A stretch of DNA of 14,255 bases from Halanaerobiaceae bacterium (GTDB lineage: Bacteria; Bacillota_F; Halanaerobiia; Halanaerobiales; CSSED10-376), in contig PWOK01000288.1 in assembly GCA_003557445.1 (NCBI GenBank), positions 1 through 14,255 on the forward strand, given 5' to 3'. This document shows positions 5,860 to 13,809 of the stretch, one piece after another. Every line of letters begins with the position of its first letter. The first letter of the stretch is position 1. The notes beneath the pieces are model-generated. The model saw only the letters and a program-made list of their open reading frames with translations, had not been told where the DNA came from and searched no databases. The position numbers and the translations under genes were made by a program.

Positions 5860-6295
5860 TTTTATTACCTCCTGAATTTTTTTGTCTTTTCCTGTAATCC
5901 AGATAACCTTGAAGTATAATAGAAGCAGCAACTTTATCTATCACTTTTTTTCTATCTGCTCTGCTTAAATCTGCCTCAATTAATATTTTTTCGGCTTCTT
6001 TTGTCGAAAACCTTTCATCCCATAATATAACCGATATTTCTAAATTGTTTCTTAAAAAATTAAAGTAATTTTTAACTTTTTTAGCCTGAGGTCCTGTAGA
6101 GTTATCCATATTTTTAGGTAAGCCAACAACTAATTCATCCACCTGATATTTATCAATATAATTTTTAATAATTTTTAAATCCTGTTGATGATTTTTTCTT
6201 ATTAAAACTTCCTTTCCCTGAGCAGTATAATTTAAACTATCACTTATAGCAATACCTATTCTTTTGTTTCCTATATCCAGTCCCATTTTACGCAA
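5840..6295 (-). CDS. ruvX: YqgF/RuvX family RNase H-fold nuclease
   Basis: 151-residue protein of the putative Holliday-junction resolvase family, now also known for 5'-end maturation of pre-16S rRNA. MGLDIGNKRIGIAISDS gives the first acidic residue, D7, in the RNase H fold; ELVVGLPKNMDNSTGPQA, ILWDERFSTKEAEK and the C-terminal VIDKVAASIILQGYLD carry the other family motifs and acidic residues. The start is TTG at 6295, with AGGAGG eight bases before it, giving the usual N-terminus MRKMGLDIG. The longer open frame upstream lies inside the preceding gene. Gap to the upstream gene is 4 bp; overlap with yrzB downstream is 20 bp. Equivalent to yrrK of B. subtilis. Confidence 0.92.
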   Translation of the reverse strand: MRKMGLDIGNKRIGIAISDSLNYTAQGKEVLIRKNHQQDLKIIKNYIDKYQVDELVVGLPKNMDNSTGPQAKKVKNYFNFLRNNLEISVILWDERFSTKEAEKILIEADLSRADRKKVIDKVAASIILQGYLDYRKRQKNSGGNKSETKRR

Positions 6296-6299
6296 AACA

Positions 6300-7490
6300 T
6301 TAACCTCCTGATAATAATTTATCAATTGATTCTGATTCATCAACAATAACTGTGATAGCAAAAGATAACACTGGTAATACCTCTTTACTGCTGTAAATTT
6401 CAAATTCTTTTATATCCTTATTACTGGATAGATATTTCTCAACTTTTTCAATATCTTTACCGGCAATTTTTTTATTTAATTCATTAAATTTTTTATCAGC
6501 TATTGCGGGAATAACTGCTTCCACATTTATATTATACAGGTCTTGATCTGTTTGTTCAACATTTATTTTATTTATATCTATTTTATCTTCCACCAACCTG
6601 TATTCCTCACCATTTTCTGATAAAAACTTAGATAATAAGTATTGATCAAGTTCTGTACTATTAAGTAATAATAAATCTGTATATAATACTCCTTCAGCTT
6701 TTATAAGTTCTGCTTTTTCTCCTATATCTTTATCAAAACTATATTCTATATTATCATAATCAATACTATCATCCAGAATCCGATAATTACCTCCATATTT
6801 TTGATATATATTACTCCAGATCCCTGTCTTTATTTTATCCCTTAAATTATTTTTTATATCTTCAATATCATTTTTATTTACTACACTTATTTGCTGACTT
6901 TTACCACCTTCTATAGCTTCTGAATTAATTACATGAACCTGTTCTTTTGCTGATGTAAAATTGTTTATTTCTCCAGGGCCTATATTCCCCCTTTCACCTT
7001 TTTCGATAGCTTCAACTTCAACATCCTTTCTTCCTGCCTGAACACCAACCTTAACCTCCATTATATAATCCTTTTGCTTTTCTGGTATAGTTATTCCCTT
7101 TTGAGTTTTATATTGAATACCCTGTTCAGTTTCAATAATTGTTCCTTCCGGTATAAAGACCTCATCATTTCTTTCATTAAAAAAACTTACTTTTCCACGT
7201 GCTGGTTCTATACCTATAATTTTAGTACCGGAAGGTTCTGTCTGATAGTCATCAATTACTGTAACTCTTCTCTTATATAAAGGAATTAACTCTTTTTCAA
7301 CATTAATTGTATTAGCATTTAGAGAACCCTTTAAGGATATATCATTATTGATTTTTCTAACCACAGGTTGAATTTCAACAGTTACTGTAGGATAAAAAAT
7401 ATAAAACCAGGTTAGGGCAATTATTATTAAGACTCCAGAAATTAAAAAACAGAATTGAAAAAAAGAAATCTTAAATCCCTTGATTTCCAT
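6300..7490 (-). CDS. Membrane-anchored baseplate J/gp47-like protein
   Basis: 396-residue protein with one membrane segment at residues about 10-32 and a large extracytoplasmic part. Residues about 96-176 match the phage baseplate-J/gp47 pattern: GKVSFFNERNDEVFIPEGT, then GIQYKT, then VEVEAIEKGERGNIGPGEI. Bacterial homologues with the same TM-plus-J-domain layout are not phage tail parts and their function is unknown. The rest (about 200-396) looks like repeated alpha/beta units with no catalytic motif I recognise. The ATG at 7490 follows AGGAGG at 5 nt. It lies 11 bp after the large membrane phosphatase-like gene and 4 bp before ruvX, so it is an operon member and probably works with the former at the cell surface. 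No other phage gene is near, which argues against a prophage remnant. Confidence 0.7.
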   Translation of the reverse strand: MEIKGFKISFFQFCFLISGVLIIIALTWFYIFYPTVTVEIQPVVRKINNDISLKGSLNANTINVEKELIPLYKRRVTVIDDYQTEPSGTKIIGIEPARGKVSFFNERNDEVFIPEGTIIETEQGIQYKTQKGITIPEKQKDYIMEVKVGVQAGRKDVEVEAIEKGERGNIGPGEINNFTSAKEQVHVINSEAIEGGKSQQISVVNKNDIEDIKNNLRDKIKTGIWSNIYQKYGGNYRILDDSIDYDNIEYSFDKDIGEKAELIKAEGVLYTDLLLLNSTELDQYLLSKFLSENGEEYRLVEDKIDINKINVEQTDQDLYNINVEAVIPAIADKKFNELNKKIAGKDIEKVEKYLSSNKDIKEFEIYSSKEVLPVLSFAITVIVDESESIDKLLSGG

Positions 7491-7501
7491 AATAACCTCC
7501 T

Positions 7502-9589
7502 TTAATCTACCACCTGTATCAAATATAAAAGAGTTAAAACCGGGAAAAATAATAATGTTGCTGCGGCAACCACACCAGAATCATTAATTATCATGGCCAT
7601 AAAACTTGCTGCAATACCAGCATATAATCCACTGGAAAGATATTTATAATTACTTATTATTTTTTCTATTTTTCCTACTGGATGAATAAAGTTTATTAAT
7701 AAATATATTAAAAACCCCAGTAGTATTTTTGTCCAGACAGTCCATCTCATCAATTTTATATTCATTAATATTTTTCTGTAAACAACCTGAAAAATTCTTT
7801 CAAAATCCCCTGTCCTTATTATCCGTGCCATTTCAGTAATATGAGTTTCCAATCCAGATATTTGCCAGTAATGAATCATAAAAATAATGATTCCTGCTAT
7901 TATTAATGCTATTATCCCCCATATTATTGTTTTTATATTCACCTGACACCTGTTAAGATATATAAACAGAATTATTATAGCAAATATCATTGTCAGGGTT
8001 CCACCAAAATTCGCCCCCATATTGGCTGCACCAATAATATAAGCAAGGATTAAAAAAGGTATAAATATGTATTTTTTGATATTTTGTAGGTTTATATTTT
8101 TTATATTTAATTCAATAACCCCTGTAATACCTACCAACCCGGCCCCAATAAAAATCCCCATATATTCATTTCCCATCCCATAATAACGTGCACCAATAAT
8201 AGAAGAATAACCCAGCAGAGAATCAGCCATCAAATAATTATTGAAAGTCATATCCAAAATTATAACTATAACTGTCATTAAAGATATATAAACTATCTGT
8301 TGAAACCTGTCCAGTTTTAATTTATAGAAAAACATTATTTCCAGTATAGTTAAAATAATTAATAAATATAAATAGAAAAAGGGATTATTAAATTGAAAAA
8401 TGGAGATAACCAGAAAATTTACCGGAACTAAAAATAGTACTATTAATAGATATTCAGTTAATAATGAAAATATACCTCTAAATATATTTTTATCAATAAA
8501 TAAATTTAATATGGCCATAATTATAACTATTAATTGTAGTCCAATAAATCCCCTCATGAAATCAGGCCTATAATATGATATTACTTCAATCTTTTTATTT
8601 TTTTTTATTATATTTTGCCAGTCAACTTCCTTTTGAATTGTTTTAATACCGGGTCTGGTTGTTTTAATTCCCTGAAAGTTTACAATTGCCGGTGTTATAT
8701 TGGAAAGAGTAATTATCCCTTGCCTTCTGGTATTAATGGAGGTTAACCATCCCTGTTTGATTTCAGGACCTGCAATCAGTATCCAGCTTAGTCTCTGACC
8801 ACCAAGAATAGATCCCCTACTGGAAGGAGTGGGCACTATTATTCCCAGATGTGATTCATTCAAATCAACTATTTCCAGTAAAAATCCCACAAAATCATCG
8901 ATATTGCTTATAACCCTTTCTATATTTTGATCCAATTGAAATTTATTTAACTGATTTTTGTAATAATTAATTCTTGTTAAATCACCAGTTTCTATAAATA
9001 TAATATCTGCTTTATTAATATTCTTTTTTACTGCATTTTTCATTTTTAACCAATCAGTATTAAAACCCCATAATTTGTTTTTTGTTTTGAGAATTTTCCG
9101 ACTAATGTCACCGGCAGGTATTACTCCATTTTCATCCATTACCATTGAAACTATGGTTCTTTTTTGTTTTTCCGTTATATCTGAATTTCCAAACACATAT
9201 GTTTTTTTTTTGTTTTCTCTTAATTTTTTTCCCAGTAAACCGATTTCAGGATTATAATTATTTTTTTTATTCAATTTTATTAACTCATTAACTCCAGGAT
9301 TAACAATCCCTTCAGGGGTGTTGACAGCAATATTTGCATATTGATTACTATATGCCCTATCACCACTTCCAATAGATAAATAGGTGCTTTCAGCCTTCTG
9401 TGAATCAGCCGTTCTTACATTCACCAGACTAAAAGCACCTTTTTTTTGTAGTCTATCAAAAGCCGGAGTTTGATTTTTTTCAATAGATTGCAAACTTAGG
9501 TTATCCACTACAATCCAGATATCCGCAGCCCTGATAGTAAAAGAATTTAATAGTATAATAATTAGTGAAAGGAAAAAACATTTTTTCAT
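7502..9589 (-). CDS. Large membrane protein with an alkaline-phosphatase-like ectodomain
   Basis: 695-residue envelope protein. Residues 1-22 are a signal peptide; 23 to about 345 form an extracytoplasmic domain whose opening, IWIVVDNLSLQSIEKNQTPA with GAFSLVNVRTA and YLSIGSGDRA, resembles the alkaline phosphatase/sulfatase superfamily. Residues from about 348 to 690 hold roughly ten membrane segments with conserved-looking loops LGYSSIIGARYYGMGNEYMG (459-478) and GANFGGTLTM. The late superfamily metal motif (usually a D-H-G triad) is not obvious: the corresponding strand reads LGIIVPTPSS, so catalysis may be lost. ATG at 9589; the best Shine-Dalgarno is GGAG 11 nt upstream, weaker than its neighbours. 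Starts 8 bp after ireB. The substrate is unknown; a role in surface polymer or lipid modification is a guess. Confidence 0.6.
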   Translation of the reverse strand: MKKCFFLSLIIILLNSFTIRAADIWIVVDNLSLQSIEKNQTPAFDRLQKKGAFSLVNVRTADSQKAESTYLSIGSGDRAYSNQYANIAVNTPEGIVNPGVNELIKLNKKNNYNPEIGLLGKKLRENKKKTYVFGNSDITEKQKRTIVSMVMDENGVIPAGDISRKILKTKNKLWGFNTDWLKMKNAVKKNINKADIIFIETGDLTRINYYKNQLNKFQLDQNIERVISNIDDFVGFLLEIVDLNESHLGIIVPTPSSRGSILGGQRLSWILIAGPEIKQGWLTSINTRRQGIITLSNITPAIVNFQGIKTTRPGIKTIQKEVDWQNIIKKNKKIEVISYYRPDFMRGFIGLQLIVIIMAILNLFIDKNIFRGIFSLLTEYLLIVLFLVPVNFLVISIFQFNNPFFYLYLLIILTILEIMFFYKLKLDRFQQIVYISLMTVIVIILDMTFNNYLMADSLLGYSSIIGARYYGMGNEYMGIFIGAGLVGITGVIELNIKNINLQNIKKYIFIPFLILAYIIGAANMGANFGGTLTMIFAIIILFIYLNRCQVNIKTIIWGIIALIIAGIIIFMIHYWQISGLETHITEMARIIRTGDFERIFQVVYRKILMNIKLMRWTVWTKILLGFLIYLLINFIHPVGKIEKIISNYKYLSSGLYAGIAASFMAMIINDSGVVAAATLLFFPVLTLLYLIQVVD

Positions 9590-9597
9590 ATATTAAT

Positions 9598-9858
9598 TTA
9601 CTCCATATATGTTGTTAAAAGTTCTTCAAGAATTTCATCCCGGTCTATACCTCTAATAACACTTCTGGCATCTTTATAACTGGTAATATAAGCAGGATCA
9701 CCTGATAACAAATAACCAACAACCTGGTTAACAGGATTATATCCTTTCTCTTCCAGGGCATTAAAAACCCTCTGTAAGACATAACCAGCTTCACTAATTT
9801 CTCCTTTTTCAAGTTTAAATTTCATTGTTCTATCATTTACATTATTTTCATTTGACAT
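9598..9858 (-). CDS. ireB: IreB family regulatory protein (UPF0297/DUF965, YrzL)
   Basis: 86-residue soluble protein. [23 protein letters not shown] and the end [14 protein letters not shown] are diagnostic of the IreB/YrzL family. In Enterococcus faecalis IreB is phosphorylated near its N-terminus by the PASTA kinase IreK and controls MurAA and cephalosporin tolerance. Here the DRTMKF motif keeps a threonine (T11) matching one of the two sites, while the other site appears to be asparagine (N8); this alignment is from memory. The ATG at 9858 is preferred over a GTG at 9867 because GGGGAAG is well spaced for the ATG and too close for the GTG. Sits 36 bp after alaS, the usual order in Firmicutes. 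Confidence 0.93.
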   Translation of the reverse strand: MSNENNVNDRTMKFKLEKGEISEAGYVLQRVFNALEEKGYNPVNQVVGYLLSGDPAYITSYKDARSVIRGIDRDEILEELLTTYME

Positions 9859-9894
9859 TTTAATCACTTCCCCGAAAAAATATATTTGTTATTA

Positions 9895-12513
9895 TTATTT
9901 GTTTCTTATTATGTTTTTAGCTTCATCCAGGGCTTCCTGTATTTTATTAACATTACTACCACCTGCCTGTGCCATATCAGGTCGTCCACCACCACCACCA
10001 TCAGTAATTTTGGCTATTTCAGCTACCATTTTACCGGCATGATATCCTTCTTTTACCAGATCTTCTGTAATCATTGCCAGGAATAATACATTATTCCCCT
10101 GATTGGAAGCCAGTATAATAATACCGGAGTTTATTTTATTTTTAATTTGATCCCCTAAATTGAGTAAGGCCTGTTTATCAAGCCCCTTTAATTCTACTGT
10201 TAGCAGGGGAATTCCTTTGATTTCTTCTATTTCTTCAATTAAAGAATGAGATCTAAAACCTGCTAATTTTTCTTTAAGTGAAGTTATTTCACCTTTAAGT
10301 TCACTTTTTTCCTCAATAAGCTGATCTATTTTCTGAACCAGTTTTTCAGGTTCAGATTTTACTTTTGCTGCAATTTCATTGATCATTTTTTCTTCATCCT
10401 GAACAAATTCTAAAGCTTTTCCAGCTGTTAAAGCTTCTATTCTGCGAATACCAGCTGCTACACTGTTTTCACTTATTATTTTAAATAAGCCAATTTCACC
10501 TGTAAAATCAACATGGGTCCCCCCACATAATTCAATTGTATAATTTCCCATTTTAACAATTCTGACCAATTCTCCATATTTTTCATCAAAGAGGGCAACA
10601 GCTCCCATATCTTTTGCTTTTTCGAGACTTGTGGTCAGGGTTTCAACAGAATAATTTTTTCTTATTCTTTCATTTACCAGTTTTTCAATCTTATTTAACT
10701 CCTTAAATGTTAAAGAAGAATAATGGCTAAAATCAAAACGCAATTTTTCAGGAGATACAAGTGACCCGGATTGTTTAACATGATCACCAAGAACTTCTTT
10801 TAAAACTTTATGAAGCAAATGAGTGGCAGAATGATTATTAGCAGTTGCCTGGCGTTTATCTTTATAAACTTCTGCTTTTACTCCATCATTTACCCTGAGT
10901 TCACCTTTTTTGATCTCTACCTGATGAGTTATTAATTTTGATTTTCTATTGGTGTTTTTCACTTCAGCCAGTCCACTATCTGAAGTTATTGTTCCTGTAT
11001 CACCAACCTGTCCCCCACTTTCTGCATAAAATGGGGTACGCTTTAAGATTAGTTCACCCTCTTGACCATTTTTTAAATTATTTATTCTTTGTCCATCTTT
11101 TATTATTCCAAGTATATAAGTCTCTATTCCGGTATTTCTATAACCTGCAAATTCCACAGGTCCTTTTTCCTGTTTGAGATCATCATATATTTTTTTATCC
11201 TTAGAACCATTAAAACTATTCTCTTCTCGCGCTTCTCGTGCTCTCTGTTTCTGCTTTTCCATGGCCATTTCAAATCCATCCTGATCAACTGTAAAACCCT
11301 TTTCCTGAAGAACATCTTCTGTTAAATCAAGGGGAAAACCGTATGTATCGTATAGTTTAAAAGCCTTTTTGCCGGATAAAGTATTTTTATTGTTTTCTTC
11401 CAGTTTAAGAATCATTTCATTTAATATATTCAAACCCTGATCAAGTGTCCTGTAAAATCTTTCCTCTTCTGCCTCAATGACTTCTTTGATATGTTCTTCC
11501 TGTTCAACCAAATCAGGATATCCCCCTGACATAACTTCATTGACTACAGGCACTAAACTGTATAAGAATGGTTTTTCATATCCTAATTTACTGCCAAAAC
11601 GAACTGCTCTTCTAATTAACCTGCGAATAACATAACCTCTGCCTTCATTAGAAGGTAACACACCATCAAAAATTGCCATAGTAATACCGCGAATATGATC
11701 AGCTATTACTCTGTATGCTTTTATAATTTCTTTATTTTTTTTGTAATTAATTCCTGTTTCCTGAACAACATGATCAATTATTGGTTTAAATAAATCTGTT
11801 TCAAAATTTGAGGGTACCCCCTGAAGTATGGAAAGAACCCTTTCAAAACCCATTCCCGTGTCTATATTCTTATTGGGTAGTGGTTTGTATTCACCTTCTT
11901 CTGTGTAATCATATTGAGTAAAAACCAGGTTCCAGATTTCCAGAAAACGATCTCCTTCTTCACCAACAACATCATCAGGCCCATATTCTTCTCCCCGATC
12001 ATAGTGAATTTCAGAGCAGGGACCACAGGGACCTGTTCCTATTTGCCAGTAATTTTCCTTTTTCCCCATTCTAACTATTCTATTTTCAGAAAGACCAATA
12101 TCATTTCTCCAGATATCAAAAGCCTGATCATCATCTTTATATATAGTTATCCAGAGCCTTTCAGAATCCAGTTTGAGAACTTCAGTAACAAATTCCCAGG
12201 CCCAGTTTATTGCTTCTTTTTTAAAATAATCTCCAAATGAAAAATTTCCCAGCATCTCAAAAAAAGTATGATGTCTGTCTGTTTTACCTACATTTTCTAT
12301 ATCATTTGTTCTAATACACTTCTGGCTGGTGGCAATTCTTTTACTGGGTGGAGTTAACTCTCCATTAAAATATGGTTTAAATGGAGCCATCCCGGCATTA
12401 ATCCATAATATTGTAGGATCATCTTTCGGTACCAGTGGTGCACTGGGCATTATAAGATGATCTTTTTCTTTGAAAAATTTTAAGAATGCTTTTCTTAATT
12501 GATCCCCTGTCAT
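9895..12513 (-). CDS. alaS: Alanyl-tRNA synthetase
   Basis: 872-residue cytosolic class II synthetase that charges tRNA-Ala, full length (E. coli about 876). The catalytic core starts MTGDQLRKAFLKFFKEKDH, with FEMLGNFSFGDYFK from motif 2 and the GxGFER-like MGFERVLSILQG of motif 3. The editing domain carries the zinc ligands H561 and H565 (NNHSATHLLH) and C663 and H667 (CGGTHVDFTG). A coiled coil follows (about 725-760), then the C-Ala/DHHA1 domain with GGGGGRPDMAQAGG. The ATG at 12513 follows GAGGAGG; a TTG 18 bases upstream lies inside that ribosome-binding site. It is first in the operon behind promoter 12596-12624. The roughly 75-nt leader is too short for a T-box riboswitch. Confidence 0.98.
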   Translation of the reverse strand: MTGDQLRKAFLKFFKEKDHLIMPSAPLVPKDDPTILWINAGMAPFKPYFNGELTPPSKRIATSQKCIRTNDIENVGKTDRHHTFFEMLGNFSFGDYFKKEAINWAWEFVTEVLKLDSERLWITIYKDDDQAFDIWRNDIGLSENRIVRMGKKENYWQIGTGPCGPCSEIHYDRGEEYGPDDVVGEEGDRFLEIWNLVFTQYDYTEEGEYKPLPNKNIDTGMGFERVLSILQGVPSNFETDLFKPIIDHVVQETGINYKKNKEIIKAYRVIADHIRGITMAIFDGVLPSNEGRGYVIRRLIRRAVRFGSKLGYEKPFLYSLVPVVNEVMSGGYPDLVEQEEHIKEVIEAEEERFYRTLDQGLNILNEMILKLEENNKNTLSGKKAFKLYDTYGFPLDLTEDVLQEKGFTVDQDGFEMAMEKQKQRAREAREENSFNGSKDKKIYDDLKQEKGPVEFAGYRNTGIETYILGIIKDGQRINNLKNGQEGELILKRTPFYAESGGQVGDTGTITSDSGLAEVKNTNRKSKLITHQVEIKKGELRVNDGVKAEVYKDKRQATANNHSATHLLHKVLKEVLGDHVKQSGSLVSPEKLRFDFSHYSSLTFKELNKIEKLVNERIRKNYSVETLTTSLEKAKDMGAVALFDEKYGELVRIVKMGNYTIELCGGTHVDFTGEIGLFKIISENSVAAGIRRIEALTAGKALEFVQDEEKMINEIAAKVKSEPEKLVQKIDQLIEEKSELKGEITSLKEKLAGFRSHSLIEEIEEIKGIPLLTVELKGLDKQALLNLGDQIKNKINSGIIILASNQGNNVLFLAMITEDLVKEGYHAGKMVAEIAKITDGGGGGRPDMAQAGGSNVNKIQEALDEAKNIIRNK

Positions 12514-12595
12514 CAACCTCAACCTCCTCAAATTATAACAATAAAAAATTAATTAAATATCAGAAAATATAATAATATCCCTACATTTACTATAA

Positions 12596-12624
12596 ATCAT
12601 ACTAGAAATAAGGCTTTTTGTCAA
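12596..12624 (-). promoter_or_regulatory. Sigma-A-type promoter of the alaS operon
   Basis: On the minus strand a perfect TTGACA (12624-12619) and TATGAT (12601-12596) are exactly 17 bp apart. Transcription should start near 12589, about 75 nt before the alaS ATG. The leader is AT-rich with no hairpin or T-box features I can see. It lies just after the stop of the membrane-permease-like gene. Confidence 0.85.
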
Positions 12625-12639
12625 CCAGCTATCCATCAT

Positions 12640-13674
12640 TTATTGCTCCATTATTCGGTTTTGAAAAATAACATTAAATACAACTTTTAAACTGCCTGCC
12701 ACCGGAATTCCCAGCAAAAGCCCCCAAAAACCTGCTATCTCGGCTCCTGCAAGCAAAGAAAATATTATAGTTAAAGGATGTATACCAACATTTTCACTCA
12801 TTATTTTTGGAGCTATTAAATAACTTTCTAATTGCTGTATAAGAACATATAATAAAATCACCAGTCCTCCTCTTAATGGTGAAATCAGAAAGGCTATTAA
12901 TACAGCAGGTAAAGCACCTATCAGTGGTCCAATATAGGGGATCATATTTGTTATACCTGCCAGTATTCCCAGGAGTATATAAAATTTCACATCAATAATA
13001 AACAAACCTATCCCAATCAAAATAGCCACTATTACACTAATCCAGATCTGTCCTCTTAAAAATCCAACAAAAATCTGATTTATCTGTCCTGTTATATTAA
13101 TTATTATTTTTTCATTTTTACCAGGTAATAATTTTATGAAAGATTTTTTAATTATTTCTATATCCCTTAAAATGTAATAGGTAATAATGGGAGAAACCAG
13201 CAAACTAAATATCAGGGGAATTGATGTTAAAAGTAGTTCTGTTATTTTATGAATTGAATTTATAATGATTTCTTCTATTTCATTTAGCATTTGATCAATT
13301 GATTCCTGGATAATTTGCGGCATTTGAATTCTGCGATATTCCTGGTTTAGTTCAGTAATTGTATCACCTGTATAGGTTATAAATTGTGGTATAATATCTG
13401 TCAGGTTTTGCAGTTCAGCTAGAAATACAGGAAATAAAAATAGACAGGAAATAAATAATATATTAAATATAATAATTATCAGTAATAAAATTGCCCCTTT
13501 CCGGGAATAATTTTTGTTTTCCAGATATACTATAAATGGATTTAAAAGATAGGCCATAATAAATGCTAATAAAAATGGCAAAATTGCCATTTTTACCTGT
13601 ATTAATATTAAAAGGATGACAAAAATTACAATTAATATCGTAATAATTTTAATTTCTTTTTTTTGTATCTCCAC
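12640..13674 (-). CDS. AI-2E/PerM family membrane protein (YrrI position)
   Basis: 344-residue integral membrane protein of the AI-2E transporter/PerM family (PF01594); members include AI-2 exporters and Na+/H+ antiporters, so the substrate is undetermined. Eight membrane segments are visible: three near the N-terminus, a long soluble stretch at about 90-150 rich in Ile and Gln, then five more. NMIPYIGPLIGALPAVLIAF and HPLTIIFSLLAGAEIAGFWG are typical family blocks near the end. GTG start at 13674, with AGGGG ten bases upstream; no ATG lies near. It sits directly upstream of alaS as yrrI does in B. subtilis, but alaS has its own promoter. No clear promoter for this gene between the yunB terminator and its start. 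Confidence 0.88.
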   Translation of the reverse strand: MEIQKKEIKIITILIVIFVILLILIQVKMAILPFLLAFIMAYLLNPFIVYLENKNYSRKGAILLLIIIIFNILFISCLFLFPVFLAELQNLTDIIPQFITYTGDTITELNQEYRRIQMPQIIQESIDQMLNEIEEIIINSIHKITELLLTSIPLIFSLLVSPIITYYILRDIEIIKKSFIKLLPGKNEKIIINITGQINQIFVGFLRGQIWISVIVAILIGIGLFIIDVKFYILLGILAGITNMIPYIGPLIGALPAVLIAFLISPLRGGLVILLYVLIQQLESYLIAPKIMSENVGIHPLTIIFSLLAGAEIAGFWGLLLGIPVAGSLKVVFNVIFQNRIMEQ

Positions 13675-13750
13675 AATATTTCAACCCCTATTTCATCAGG
13701 TAAAACCTCATGAGTAATTATTATTCCCTATTATTATTTTAATATAATTA

Positions 13751-13780
13751 AAAGAAAAAACCACCCTTCCGGGTGGTTTT
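13751..13780 (-). terminator. Rho-independent terminator of yunB
   Basis: On the minus strand AAAACCACCC (13780-13771) pairs perfectly with GGGTGGTTTT (13766-13757) across a GGAA loop and runs into a T-rich tail (13760-13751). It lies 30 bp after the yunB stop codon. Confidence 0.93.
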
Positions 13781-13809
13781 GGAATTATCACTACTGATGC
13801 TTATTCATT

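Noticed and set aside
6300..7490. Prophage or tailocin remnant based on the baseplate-J-like domain
   Set aside because: No other tail, capsid, integrase or lysis gene is present, and the gene is tightly built into a housekeeping operon.
9886..10086. Plus-strand open frame with a hydrophobic start at the alaS 3' end
   Set aside because: It is antisense to the conserved glycine-rich C-Ala domain; no promoter or ribosome-binding site is seen.
11089..11325. Open frames on both strands inside alaS
   Set aside because: They lie wholly within the alaS coding sequence and encode low-complexity, Phe/Ile-rich or charged peptides typical of shadow frames in AT-rich DNA.
12514..12639. T-box riboswitch upstream of alaS
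   Set aside because: The leader from the predicted transcription start is only about 75 nt, with no stem I specifier region, T-box sequence or terminator hairpin.
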